Shown: positions 40,401 to 47,975 of the stretch, in pieces
How the letters are laid out: each line of letters opens with the position of its first letter
Numbering within the stretch: the first letter of the stretch is position 1
NCBI RefSeq assembly: GCF_016613535.2
Contig: NZ_CP071518.1
Coordinates: 3,782,001-3,846,000 of the forward strand
Reading direction: 5' to 3'
Length of the DNA stretch: 64,000 nucleotides
Source of the DNA: Lysobacter solisilvae
GTDB taxonomy: Bacteria; Pseudomonadota; Gammaproteobacteria; Xanthomonadales; Xanthomonadaceae
The notes under the pieces: generated by a model
Database searches by the model: none
The model's input: only the letters and a program-made list of their open reading frames with translations
Told to the model about the DNA's origin: nothing
Translations under genes and position numbers: made by a program

Positions 40401-40631
40401 AGGCCGCGCGCGTTGTAGCGGCCGTCGGCGTCGGTCATCGCCTTGGTGACGGTGCCCGACTCGGTGTGGGTGATGCTGACCCTGGGCGCCTGCGACGGGC
40501 TGGCCGTCGGCACCGGTGACGCGGCCGCCGACGCCGGCGGAGGTGCTCTGCGCGAAGGCCGGCGCAGTAGCGAGGACGGCGAGCAGGCCGAGCGTGAGCT
40601 TCGACATGCGGACGCGGTTGGAATGGGTCAT
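37446..40631 (-). CDS. Oar-like TonB-dependent outer-membrane receptor (two compensating frameshifts)
   Basis: About 1,061 residues. Signal peptide (KLTLGLLAVLATAPAFAQ); a carboxypeptidase-regulatory-like domain (residues about 30-110, SGTVTKAMTDADGRYNARGL); a plug domain with RYNSVTIDGVSVSDTFG and SGANINAVTKSGTNDFHGSV; then a long beta-barrel ending in ALQLGISYKF, with the terminal aromatic typical of outer-membrane proteins. This Oar-type architecture is common in Xanthomonadaceae; the substrate is unknown. The frame shifts at 40480-40482 (extra C) and near 40024 (missing base) and then returns to the original frame, which suggests sequencing error. The ATG at 40631 has GAGG 7 nt upstream. 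A pair of TTAAC motifs 11 bp apart (40745 and 40756) lies upstream and could be control sites, but this is speculative. Confidence 0.9.
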   Translation of the reverse strand: MTHSNRVRMSKLTLGLLAVLATAPAFAQSTSAGVGGRVTGADGQPVAGAQGQHHPHRVGHRHQGDDRRRRPLQRARPARRRPVHRHDRIRRRHQQPGRRVPQHRQQPGRRRRGRRDRTGGRQGRRRFRLQRVHRRQDGRRHHGHPRAAGELRLDQARPAGLRAPGSPRFADRQDPRRNVRAGPELALQLGHHRRRERQRHLRPEGNGLPTERQPISIDAIDEVQVNVTNYDVAQPRYSGANINAVTKSGTNDFHGSVYYIFRDKDNVGDLNGGDFAAWEDEKTWGGTLGGPLLKDRLFFFASYEKFERTAAGSSNGPVGSGASFIADGVTQDEIDEIVDIAATRYGVDAGSLNPPQDSKTESEDKLVKFDWNINDNHRLSLRLSETEQAVSIFPNATNTQRISLSTQAYVQEKTFQSQVAQLYSNWNENFTTEFKVSHRDYESLPIVNALLPQVTVNVSDDEEDGFVIFGTEQFRHSNVLTTETWNYYGVANWFLGDHTVKFGFDYESNDIYNLFVESSLGVLGFDSIDDFRNGDFGPVSGVSLRDGFSLRAPSPGANPAAEFTLENLGLFVQDSWAVTPNLTLQFGVRADIPNIDEDPRFNQAAFNEFGYRNDVTIDGNELIQPRLGFNYNVEADRPTQLRGGFGLFQGAAANVWLANPYTNNGQTITVYTINSGNTDSLTDVPLPPGTTPRMDLDILEPGLRQPSVWKANFAIDHELPWWSMVASAEFVYTKVNEAFAYEHLNLGAPTGLAPDGRQIFWSNAANGTGTTRANRDGAFNDVMLTKKSGKGDGQNLTLSLTKPTNGGDWWWQTAYSFSEATEVNPLTSSRALSNWRNQAVFNPNDEVEARSNYVVRDRFTAAVSWTHAFFGDYDTSVGLFYEGRKGAPYSWTFRNDANGDGVVNDLLYVPAGPDDVIFQDIAGGLTAGQQAQIFWDAVASNPELRSSQGTVMGRNDSFSPWRNNFDMRLSQEIPGFFKGNKAMVWLDILNVGNLINNDWGQSDEVLFNDGAGGFARNFVDYRGIDPATGRYIYRVTGAPETYVARDLPSRWALQLGISYKF

Positions 40632-40826
40632 TGCAAAGCCTCGAAATAAAAAAAGCGTTGACGATAGCCAGCCGGCCTGCATCCGGCTGGCCCGCTTTCG
40701 TGTGTTTTTTTGGGTGCCCCAGACCTGGCCAAACCCCGGCCGGGTTAACGACAGTTTAACCCATACTATGACGGACGGATGTCAACGTCATGACCGGCGG
40801 TTCTAAGCGCCCTGAACCGGTTGGCC

Positions 40827-41423
40827 TCAGGTGGGGGCGTTGGCCAGGTAGGTCCCGAGCCCGTCCAGCAGCATCTGCACCGAGATGGCGACCAGCAGCA
40901 TGCCCATCAGGCGCTCCACCGCGGTCAGCACGCGGATGCCCAGCCACTTGTACAGATAGGTGGCGCTGAAGAGGATCGCGGCCGTCGCCACCCAGGCGAT
41001 CATCAGGGCAAGGCTCCATTCGCCCAGGCGCCCGGGTTCGTTGCTGCCCATCAGCATCACCGCCGCCATGCCGGAAGGACCGGCCACCAGCGGGATGGCC
41101 ATCGGAACGATGAAGGGCTCGCCGTCCGGGATCTCGCCCATCAGGCCCTCCGGCGGCGGGAAGATCATCCGCAGCCCGATCAGGAACAGGACGATGCCGC
41201 CGGCGATGGACACCGACTCCTGGCGCAGGTGCATCAGCTCCAGCGCGTACTTGCCGCCCCAGAGGAAGGCCATCAGGACGCCCAGCGCGATGACCAGTTC
41301 GCGCGCCAGCACGATGCGCTGGCGGCGTGGCGGCAAGGTGCGCAGCAGGCTCAGGAAGACCGGGATGTTCCCCAGCGGGTCCAGGATCAGGAACAGCAGC
41401 AGGGCCGCGGAGGCGATGGTCAT
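40827..41423 (-). CDS. MarC/YhgN family integral membrane protein
   Basis: 198 residues with six hydrophobic segments and the family motifs LFLILDPLGNIPVFLSLL and IAIPLVAGPSGMAAVML (read PMAIPLVAGPSG). It is an inner-membrane protein; MarC proteins were once linked to antibiotic resistance, but a transport substrate has not been established. YhgN-type is favoured by length. The ATG at 41423 is preferred to a TTG five codons upstream. It lies downstream of the SDR gene on the same strand with a 52-nt gap and may be cotranscribed. Confidence 0.88.
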   Translation of the reverse strand: MTIASAALLLFLILDPLGNIPVFLSLLRTLPPRRQRIVLARELVIALGVLMAFLWGGKYALELMHLRQESVSIAGGIVLFLIGLRMIFPPPEGLMGEIPDGEPFIVPMAIPLVAGPSGMAAVMLMGSNEPGRLGEWSLALMIAWVATAAILFSATYLYKWLGIRVLTAVERLMGMLLVAISVQMLLDGLGTYLANAPT

Positions 41424-41475
41424 CGATTGATCGTCCAAGGCGAAGTAAGCAAGGCGGCGACCCGGCGTGCGCGGC

Positions 41476-42237
41476 TCAGCCGGCGATGGGCGCCGGCGCC
41501 CAGACCTGGCCCCGGTGCGCGGCGCCGGCGGCCGAGAGCAGGGTCACGCAGGCGTCGGCATAGTCGGCCGGATCGCGGGCCTGGCCGTCGCTTTCCTCGA
41601 CGAAGGCGCGGGCGCGCAGCGGCGTGCGCATCGGTCCGGGCTGCAGCCCGCTGACCCGGATCGACGACTGCGCCAGTTCGGCCTGCAGCATGGTCACCAT
41701 CGCCGCCTGCGCGGCCTGGGCCAGGCCATAGCCGCCCCAGTAGGGACCGCTCACGCGGCCGGGGTCGTCCATCGCGAACACCAGGGCCGCGTCGGGCGCG
41801 CGCGACAGCAGCGGCAGGCAGGCCTGCGACAGCCACCAGCGGGCGGTGAGGTTGATGTGCACCGCCCGGGCGAACGCCGCCGGGTCGGTCTGCGCCAGCG
41901 GCGTCAGGCCGGAGAACTGCGCGGCGCAATGCAGCACGCCGTCCAGGCGCCCGAGCTCGGATTCGATCCGCCCGGCCATCTCCGCGTAGTCGTCCGCGGA
42001 GGCGCCCTCCAGGTCGAGCGGGTACATCACCGGCTCGCGGCCGGTGGCCACGACGGCGTCGTACACGCGGGTCAACCGGGGCACCTTGCGTCCGAGCAGG
42101 ACCACCGTCGCCCCAGCCCGCGCGCAGGCCACGCTGGCCGCCGCGCCCAGGCCGCCATGGGCCCCGGTCACCAGGACCACGCGGTCCTTGAGCACCCGCT
42201 GCGGCAGGGCGGCGAAGGTGAGGCCGGAGGAACTCAC
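41476..42237 (-). CDS. Short-chain dehydrogenase/reductase (YciK-like) lacking the catalytic lysine
   Basis: 253 residues, Rossmann-fold SDR. The cofactor motif TGAHGGLG (residues 24-31) and an HCAAQF segment where the usual NAG lies are visible, and the C-terminal half has LQPGPMRTPLRARAF, similar to the YciK subgroup. The active-site Tyr is followed by GLAQ (YGLAQAA, near residue 170) where the family has YxxxK; codon CAG is unambiguous. This would impair normal dehydrogenase chemistry, so the protein may bind nucleotide without classical catalysis. It overlaps the grxD stop by 4 nt, so the two are translationally coupled. Confidence 0.85.
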   Translation of the reverse strand: MSSSGLTFAALPQRVLKDRVVLVTGAHGGLGAAASVACARAGATVVLLGRKVPRLTRVYDAVVATGREPVMYPLDLEGASADDYAEMAGRIESELGRLDGVLHCAAQFSGLTPLAQTDPAAFARAVHINLTARWWLSQACLPLLSRAPDAALVFAMDDPGRVSGPYWGGYGLAQAAQAAMVTMLQAELAQSSIRVSGLQPGPMRTPLRARAFVEESDGQARDPADYADACVTLLSAAGAAHRGQVWAPAPIAG

Positions 42238-42554
42238 TGCTGCTGGGCTTCGGTGATCATCCGGGCCAGTTCGCCGGATTCGAACAGCTCCATGGTGATG
42301 TCGCAGCCGCCGATCAGCTCACCCTGGATGAACAGCTGGGGGAATGTCGGCCAGTTGGAGAAGCGCGGCAGGTTGGCGCGCACTTCCGGATCCTCCAGCA
42401 CGTTGACCGTATGCAGCTGGCTGGCGCCGGCGGACTTGAGCGCCTGCACGGCGCGGCTGGAGAACCCGCACATCGGGAACTGCGCGGTGCCCTTCATGAA
42501 AAGGACGATCGGATGGCCCTCGACCTCGGCCTGGATCCGCTCAATGACAGACAT
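42234..42554 (-). CDS. grxD: Monothiol glutaredoxin Grx4
   Basis: 106 residues. The CGFS active site (PMCGFSSRAV, Cys near residue 29), the WPTFPQLFIQGELIGG segment that binds glutathione, and the terminal helices are all standard. Grx4 proteins carry and transfer 2Fe-2S clusters, often with BolA partners, in the cytoplasm. It is the first gene of grxD-SDR(-marC), transcribed away from sodB, giving an Fe-S carrier and a superoxide dismutase back to back. Confidence 0.97.
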   Translation of the reverse strand: MSVIERIQAEVEGHPIVLFMKGTAQFPMCGFSSRAVQALKSAGASQLHTVNVLEDPEVRANLPRFSNWPTFPQLFIQGELIGGCDITMELFESGELARMITEAQQQ

Positions 42555-42703
42555 GGACTACTCCTGCAATGACGCGTCGCCGGCGCCAGGGGGCCGGGTT
42601 CGCGAACGTGGGGATACAATGTCCATTGTAAAGCCTCGAACCTGCCGACGCGGTCGCGTCCGGCGTCCCCCACCCCGCTCTACCGCCAGCCAAGGAGCCC
42701 GCG

Positions 42704-43282
42704 ATGGCCATCGAACTGCCGCCCCTGCCCTACGACCGCACCGCCCTGGAACCGCACATTTCCGGCGAGACGATCGACTTCCACTACGGCAAGCACCACC
42801 AGACCTACGTGACCAACCTCAACAACATGATCGCCGGCACCGAGTTCGCCGACATGTCGCTGGAGGAGATCGTCCGCAAGTCGCAGGGTGGCATGTTCAA
42901 CAACGCCGCCCAGGTGTGGAACCACACGTTCTACTGGAACTGCCTCAAGCCCGCCGGCGGCGGCGAGCCCGCCGGCAAGCTGGCCGACGCCATCGGCAAG
43001 TCCTTCGGCGACTTCGCCAAGTTCAAGGAAGAATTCACCAAGCTGTCGATCGGCACCTTCGGCTCCGGCTGGGGCTGGCTGGTGCAGCGTCCGGACGGTT
43101 CGCTGGCCCTGGTGAGCACCTCCAACGCCGCCACGCCGCTGACCGGCGACGACACCCCGCTGCTGACCTGCGACGTGTGGGAACACGCCTACTACATCGA
43201 CTACCGCAACGCGCGGCCGAAGTACCTGGAAGCCTTCTGGAACCTGGTCAACTGGGACTTCGTCACCGCCAACATGAAGTAA
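42704..43282 (+). CDS. sodB: Superoxide dismutase, Fe type
   Basis: 192 residues. It dismutates superoxide in the cytoplasm. Metal ligands can be read as His in [12 protein letters not shown], His in QVWNHTFYW, and Asp and His in [32 protein letters not shown] is typical of the Fe form. AAGGAG lies 6 nt before the ATG. The last 30 bases of the gene and its terminator are copied twice more downstream (43661 and 44152). Confidence 0.97.
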   Translation: MAIELPPLPYDRTALEPHISGETIDFHYGKHHQTYVTNLNNMIAGTEFADMSLEEIVRKSQGGMFNNAAQVWNHTFYWNCLKPAGGGEPAGKLADAIGKSFGDFAKFKEEFTKLSIGTFGSGWGWLVQRPDGSLALVSTSNAATPLTGDDTPLLTCDVWEHAYYIDYRNARPKYLEAFWNLVNWDFVTANMK

Positions 43283-43307
43283 GGCGCGACGGCATTACTG
43301 CACGCGG

Positions 43308-43337
43308 CGGCCGGGGAAACCCGGCCGTCTTCGTTTG
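43308..43337 (+). terminator. sodB terminator hairpin with GAAA loop
   Basis: The stem cggccggg/cccggccg closed by a GAAA tetraloop is followed by tcttcgttt, 25 nt after the sodB stop. Two further copies of the hairpin accompany the duplicated gene tails (near 43720 and 44210), with a weaker T tract. Confidence 0.75.
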
Positions 43338-43371
43338 GGGGGATCGACCTGCGCACCCTACCGGCGCATTG

Positions 43372-44136
43372 GGCGGGTCTCGACCCGCCGCCCCCCGGAG
43401 AACCGGACTCCACGCCTTCGCGGTGGGGAGGAGGGAGATGGCGGGTGTCCCGCGCACCGTAGTGCATAGGGCGGGTCTTGACCCGCCGCCCCGGGCGGAT
43501 GGGATCACGCCTTCGCGGTGGGGCGGAGATGGCGGGTGTCCCGCGCACCTTCGTGCATAGGGCGGGTCTTGACCCGCCGCCCCGGGCGGATGGGATCACG
43601 CCTTCGCGGTGGGGCGGAGATGGCGATGGCGGGTCGAGACCCGCCCTATGCGCTGGTCACTGGGACTTCGTCACCGCCAACATGAAGTAAGGCGGGACGG
43701 CATTACTGCACGCGGCGGCCGGGGAAACCCGGCCGTCTGCGTTCTGGGGGGATCGACCTGCGCACCCTACCGGCGCATTGGGCGGGTCTCGACCCGCCAA
43801 CCGGACTCCACGCCTTCGCGGTGGGGAGGAGGGAGATGGCGGGTGTCCCGCGCACCTGATGCATAGGGCGGGTCTTGACCCGCCACCCCGGGCGGATGGG
43901 ATCACGCCTTCGCGGTGGGGAGGAGGGAGATGGCGGGTGTCCCGCGCACCGTAGTGCATAGGGCGGGTCTTGACCCGCCGCCCCGGGCGGATGGGATCAC
44001 GCCTTCGCGGTGGGGCGGAGATGGCGGGTGTCCCGCGCACCTTCGTGCATAGGGCGGGTCTTGACCCGCCGCCCGGGCGGATGGGATCACGCCTTCGCGG
44101 TGGGGCGGAGATGGCGATGGCGGGTCGAGACCCGCC
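43372..44136. repeat. REP-like palindrome array downstream of sodB
   Basis: Nine exact copies of GGCGGGTCNNGACCCGCC (centre TT, TC or GA) occur at 43372, 43470, 43561, 43628, about 43781, 43867, 43962, 44049 and 44119. They are joined by a conserved linker with gggcggatgggatcacgcct, tcgcggtgggg and gcgggtgtcccgcgcac, itself palindromic, giving units of about 90 bp. The same palindrome forms the cluster at 7957-8152. No gene is seen in 43283-44779. Confidence 0.9.
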
Positions 44137-44359
44137 CTATGCGCTGGTCACTGGGACTTCGTCACCGCCAACATGAAGTAAGGCGGGACGGCATTACTGC
44201 ACGCGGCGGCCGGGGAAACCCGGCCGTCTGCGTTCTGGGGCCGGGTCGCCGGGTGCCGGGCGCACCCCGTCGGAACGGTCGGTGCCCTCCGCGGGCAGGC
44301 GCGGCGGCGGGCCCGGCATGCCCCCCCGCGAGGACCTGAAGGGGTCCATCAGTTAGTGA

Positions 44360-44660
44360 AAACGGGACGCGCGCGTCCAAAAAAGAGTCGCGCGCGTCCA
44401 AAAATCACTCGCGAGCGTCCAAAAATCAGACGCTCGCGTCCCGAAATGAGTCGCTCGCGTCCCGAAAAGATACGCGCGCGTCCGAAAATCACTCGCGAGC
44501 GTCCCGAAAAGACACGCGCGCGTCCAAAAATCACCCGGCGGCGTCCGAAAATCACTCGCCAGTGGCCAAAAATTAGTCGGCGCTGGCCAAAAATTACTCG
44601 CCCGCGTACCGGAATCACTCGCCCCCGTCCGGAAATCCCTCGCCCGCGGGCAGGAACCAG
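44360..44660. repeat. Strict 21-bp tandem array with phased A tracts
   Basis: Fourteen consecutive units of exactly 21 bp follow the pattern CGCGCGCGTCCAAAAATCACT with variation. The GTCC (or GGCC and similar) anchor recurs at 44375, 44396, 44417, 44438, 44459, 44480, 44501, 44522, 44543, 44564, 44585, 44606, 44627 and 44648. Each unit has an alternating CG block and an A run of 3-6. Because 21 is a multiple of 3, both strands stay open in one frame and would encode an Arg-rich heptad repeat, but no ribosome-binding site or ATG start supports a gene. There are no unique spacers, so it is not CRISPR. Confidence 0.93.
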
Positions 44661-44779
44661 ACGTGCTCGTTTCGGCGCTGGCTTACCCGATGCCCGGCAG
44701 CGCCGCGCGGGTGGACCGGCGAGCGAAACCGGCCCGCCATCCGCATCGGACGGATCGGGCCACGCATCCCGTTCCGGAA

Positions 44780-45919
44780 TCAGCGCAGCTTGGCGACCAC
44801 CGGGGCGACCTGGGCCGGCCGTTGCAGGGCCTGGCCGACGCGCTCGAGCACCTCGGCCAGCGCGCCGCGGGAATCGGCACGCAGGGTGGCGTGGCCGACC
44901 TTGCGGCCGGCGCGCGGCTCCTTGCCGTAGTCGTGCCAGTGGCCGCCCGGCTCACGCAGCACGGCGGCCGAATCGGGCATCTGCCCGATCCAGTTGAGCA
45001 TGCAGGCCAGGCCCACCATCCGCGTATCGCCCAGCGGCAGCCCGAGCACGGCGCGCAGGTGGTTCTGGAACTGCGAGGTCTCGCTGCCCTCGATCGTCCA
45101 GTGGCCGGAGTTGTGCACGCGCGGCGCCAGCTCGTTGGCCAGCAGCACGTCGCCGCAGGCGAACAGCTCCAGCGCGAACACGCCGACGTAGTCCAGCGAT
45201 TCGGCCAGCCGCCTGGCGTATTCGAAGGCCGTGGCGGCGGTGGCGGCATCCACGGTGGCCGGCGCGAGACTGGCCGACAGCACACCGTCGACGTGCCAGT
45301 TTTCGGTGAGCGGCCAGATGCGGAATTCCCCGTCGCGGCCGCGCACGGCGACCACGCTCAGTTCCCGGTCGAAGCTGACGAAGCCTTCCAGGATCAGGCC
45401 CACGGTGCCGGCCTGCGCGCCCAGCGCGGCCCAGGCCGCATCGGTGTCGGCTGCACTGCGGATGCGGAACTGACCCTTGCCGTCGTAGCCGAGCCGGCGC
45501 GTCTTCAGGATGCAGGGCGTGCCGAGCCTGGCGATCGCCGCGTCGAGGTCGGCGCGCGAGGTGATGTCGGCAAACTCCGGCACCGGGATGTCCAGTTCGC
45601 GGAAGAGGGTTTTCTCGGCCAGGCGGTCCTGTGCGACGGCCAGCGCGCGCGGGCTGGGGAACACCGGAATGCGCTGCGCCAGCCACTGCGCGGACTCGGC
45701 CGGCACGTTCTCGAAATCGAAGGTCGCCACGTCGACGCGGGAGGCGAACTCCGACAGCGCGCGCTCGTCGCGCCAGTCGCCCACGATCAGGGGCGCGAAC
45801 TGCCCGGCGCAGGCATCGGCCACCGTGTCCATCACCAGGAAGCGCAGGCCCAGCGGCGCGCCGGCCAGGGCCATCATGCGGGCGAGCTGGCCGCCGCCGA
45901 GGATGCCGACTGTGGTCAT
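44780..45919 (-). CDS. purK: N5-carboxyaminoimidazole ribonucleotide synthase
   Basis: 379 residues, ATP-grasp enzyme. It uses ATP and bicarbonate to convert AIR to N5-CAIR in purine synthesis, the substrate of Pur[21 protein letters not shown] is the preATP-grasp N-terminus; [22 protein letters not shown] and [13 protein letters not shown] are family landmarks. It overlaps the purE stop by 4 nt (ATGA). Transcription ends next to the repeat-rich region. An isolated purEK pair is the usual bacterial arrangement. Confidence 0.97.
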   Translation of the reverse strand: MTTVGILGGGQLARMMALAGAPLGLRFLVMDTVADACAGQFAPLIVGDWRDERALSEFASRVDVATFDFENVPAESAQWLAQRIPVFPSPRALAVAQDRLAEKTLFRELDIPVPEFADITSRADLDAAIARLGTPCILKTRRLGYDGKGQFRIRSAADTDAAWAALGAQAGTVGLILEGFVSFDRELSVVAVRGRDGEFRIWPLTENWHVDGVLSASLAPATVDAATAATAFEYARRLAESLDYVGVFALELFACGDVLLANELAPRVHNSGHWTIEGSETSQFQNHLRAVLGLPLGDTRMVGLACMLNWIGQMPDSAAVLREPGGHWHDYGKEPRAGRKVGHATLRADSRGALAEVLERVGQALQRPAQVAPVVAKLR

Positions 45920-46431
45920 TGACGCGGATCGTCGTTGGCGAGCACGTCCTGCGTCTGCCGGGTACGGAAGGACTCCAGTGCATGGCCGATGGCGGGATGT
46001 TCACTGGCCAGCATGGCCGCGGCAAACAGCGCCGCGTTCGCCGCGCCGGCGTTGCCGATGGCGAAGGTCGCCACCGGGATGCCCGCGGGCATCTGCACGA
46101 TCGACAGCAGCGAATCCATGCCATTGAGCGCCTTGCTCTGCACCGGCACGCCCAGCACCGGCACGGCGGTCTTGGCCGCCAGCATGCCCGGCAGGTGCGC
46201 CGCGCCGCCGGCGCCGGCGATGATCGCGCGCAATCCGCGGCCCGAGGCTTCCTGCGCATAACTGAAGAGCACGTCGGGCGTGCGGTGCGCCGAGACCACG
46301 CGCACTTCGTGCGGAACGCCCAGCGCTTCCAGGCGCGCGGCCGCGTGCTGCATCGTCTCCCAATCCGAGCGCGAGCCCATGACGATGCCGACAAGTGGCG
46401 ATTCGGGCGACGTGGCCCCGGTGCTGGTCAT
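45916..46431 (-). CDS. purE: N5-carboxyaminoimidazole ribonucleotide mutase
   Basis: 171 residues, class I PurE, converting N5-CAIR to CAIR in the cytoplasm. [24 protein letters not shown] and [21 protein letters not shown] with [20 protein letters not shown] are the conserved segments forming the active site. It is the first gene of purEK and is divergent from the Trm112-like gene, with 72 nt between them. Confidence 0.97.
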   Translation of the reverse strand: MTSTGATSPESPLVGIVMGSRSDWETMQHAAARLEALGVPHEVRVVSAHRTPDVLFSYAQEASGRGLRAIIAGAGGAAHLPGMLAAKTAVPVLGVPVQSKALNGMDSLLSIVQMPAGIPVATFAIGNAGAANAALFAAAMLASEHPAIGHALESFRTRQTQDVLANDDPRQ

Positions 46432-46503
46432 GACGGTTTCCGGCGGCGAACGCCGCTGTCAAAGAACGTTATTCTACCGGCCCCACCGCCCCTGGGCACC
46501 GCC

Positions 46504-46773
46504 ATGGAACGCAAACTGCTGGACCTGCTCGTCTGCCCCTCCACCCGCCAGCCGCTGGCGATGCTCGAGGGACGCGGCCTGCAGGCGCTGAACGCGGCCA
46601 TCGAGGCGGGCGGCGTGCTGCGTGGCGACGGACAGGCGCAGACCGCGCCGGTGCACGAGGCCCTGGTCACCCGCGACCGGCGCACCGTCTACCGCGTCGA
46701 CGACGGCATCCCGGTCCTGCTGGTCGAGGAAGCCATCGGCACCCAGCAGATCGCCGGCTTCCCGGCCGCCTGA
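46504..46773 (+). CDS. Trm112-family small protein (YcaR-like)
   Basis: 89 residues. MERKLLDLLVCPSTRQPLAM opens the family; the C-terminal half TRDRRTVYRVDDGIPVLLVEEA is the signature of bacterial Trm112-like proteins. Eukaryotic and archaeal Trm112 activate methyltransferases; the role of the bacterial form is unsettled. The second zinc-ligand pair is absent, leaving one Cys (VCP), as in many bacterial members. It starts 72 nt from purE and ends 7 nt before nadC, so it is probably cotranscribed with nadC. Confidence 0.9.
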   Translation: MERKLLDLLVCPSTRQPLAMLEGRGLQALNAAIEAGGVLRGDGQAQTAPVHEALVTRDRRTVYRVDDGIPVLLVEEAIGTQQIAGFPAA

Positions 46774-46780
46774 GGTCGCC

Positions 46781-47641
46781 ATGAACTCCTCGGCCCTTTC
46801 CCCGCCCGACACCGTCGAGGGCGACGTCGCGCGGGCCCTCGCCGAGGACATCGGCAGCGGCGACGTCACCGCGTCCCTGCTGCCCGATGCGGCCGATATC
46901 GCCTACCTGCTGTGCAAGGAGGACGCCGTCGTGTGCGGGCGTCCCTGGTTCGATGCCTGCCACCGCGCGCTGGATCCGCAGGTCCGCATCCACTGGCGCG
47001 TGGCCGAAGGCGACCGCGTGCCGGCCGGCACCGTGCTGGCCACGCTGGAGGGCCGGGCCCGGGCGCTGGTGAGCGCCGAGCGCGCCTCGCTCAATTTCAT
47101 GCAGACGCTGTCGGCGACGGCCACCACTACGGCCGCCTACGTGGATGCCGTCAGAGGCACCGGCGCCCGCATCCTGGACACGCGCAAGACCATCCCCGGC
47201 CTGCGCGCGGCGCAGAAGTACGCGGTCCGCGTGGGCGGCGGCGTCAATCACCGCCACGGCCTGTTCGACGCGGTGATGCTGAAGGAAAACCACGTGCGCG
47301 CCGCCGGCTCGATCACCGCCGCCATCCGGGCCGCGCGGTCGATGCATGCCGGCCTGCCGCTGATCGTGGAGGTCGAGACGCTGGCGCAGCTGGCCGAAGC
47401 CCTGCATGAAGGCTGCGACAGGATCCTGATCGACGACTTCGACCCGGCCATGCGCCGCGAGGCGGTCCGCATCGCCGCCGCGGTGACCCCGCGCATTCCG
47501 CTGGAGGTTTCCGGCGGCGTCGACATGACCACGCTGCGTGGCATTGCGGAGGACGGCGTGGACTTCATCTCGATCGGCGGGCTCACCAAGCACGTGCGCG
47601 CGATCGACCTGTCGCTCAAGCTGGGCCCGCCGCCGGGTTGA
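46781..47641 (+). CDS. nadC: Nicotinate-nucleotide pyrophosphorylase (carboxylating)
   Basis: 286 residues. It converts quinolinate and PRPP to nicotinate mononucleotide in de novo NAD synthesis. EDIGSGDVTASLLP at the N-terminus, LNFMQTLSATAT, DTRKTIPGLRAAQKYAVRVG, GGGVNHRHGL, MLKENHV, and the C-terminal barrel strands VEVETLAQ, ILIDDF and EVSGGVDMTT are all present. The ATG at 46781 follows a GAGG box by 5 nt. Downstream lies repeat-rich noncoding DNA. Confidence 0.97.
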   Translation: MNSSALSPPDTVEGDVARALAEDIGSGDVTASLLPDAADIAYLLCKEDAVVCGRPWFDACHRALDPQVRIHWRVAEGDRVPAGTVLATLEGRARALVSAERASLNFMQTLSATATTTAAYVDAVRGTGARILDTRKTIPGLRAAQKYAVRVGGGVNHRHGLFDAVMLKENHVRAAGSITAAIRAARSMHAGLPLIVEVETLAQLAEALHEGCDRILIDDFDPAMRREAVRIAAAVTPRIPLEVSGGVDMTTLRGIAEDGVDFISIGGLTKHVRAIDLSLKLGPPPG

Positions 47642-47975
47642 GCGCGCCTGTTCGCGCGGCGGCTGGATCGCAGTGCGATCGCCGCGGTCGCGCCCAGGGG
47701 TTGGGATCAGTCATCCGGATCAGGCGTCGCATGGACGATGCATCGGGGACCGCGGACCAAGGACCACGGATCCACGGATCACGAATCACATCACGGACCA
47801 CGGACCACGGACCACGGACCACGGATCCACGGATCCACGATGACGCGGGATACGCCGTGACGTCGGTGCATGGAAACATTGCGGCCATGCCGCGGAACCC
47901 CGGCGGCGCGACATGCGTCGGCCCGCCGGGTGGTCATGCAGTCACCATCACTGCAGCACGATCACCGCAGCACGA
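47642..47975. repeat. Noncoding interval with microrepeats after nadC
   Basis: No gene is seen here. Four exact tandem copies of the 7-bp unit ACGGACC run from 47793 to 47820, followed by two copies of the related 8-bp ACGGATCC (47821-47836). Degenerate relatives (ggaccacggatccacgga) spread from about 47747. Near 47950-47985 the words cagcacgatcac recur, on the edge of the FHA gene end. Confidence 0.8.

Larger units (their letters stand above)
43253..44240 (+). repeat. Triplicated sodB 3' end with terminator
   Basis: The last ten codons of sodB including the stop (tgggacttcgtcaccgccaa and on to taa) occur at 43253-43282 (the true gene end), 43661-43690 and 44152-44181. Each is followed by the same hairpin-bearing sequence of about 55 nt. 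Spacings are 408 and 491 bp, filled with palindrome units. Copies 2 and 3 share ggcgggacgg where copy 1 has ggcgcgacgg, and lack a base before tgggac (gtcactggg versus gtcaactggg), so they are closer to each other than to the gene. They have no start codon and are not genes. Confidence 0.92.

Noticed and set aside
43655..44181. Extra sodB gene copies
   Set aside because: Only the last ten codons and the terminator are present; no start or upstream coding sequence.
44349..44997. Arg-rich heptad-repeat proteins on both strands of the 21-bp array
   Set aside because: Open frames follow from a period divisible by three. There is no Shine-Dalgarno box, starts are weak, and the plus-strand frame runs on into antisense of purK.
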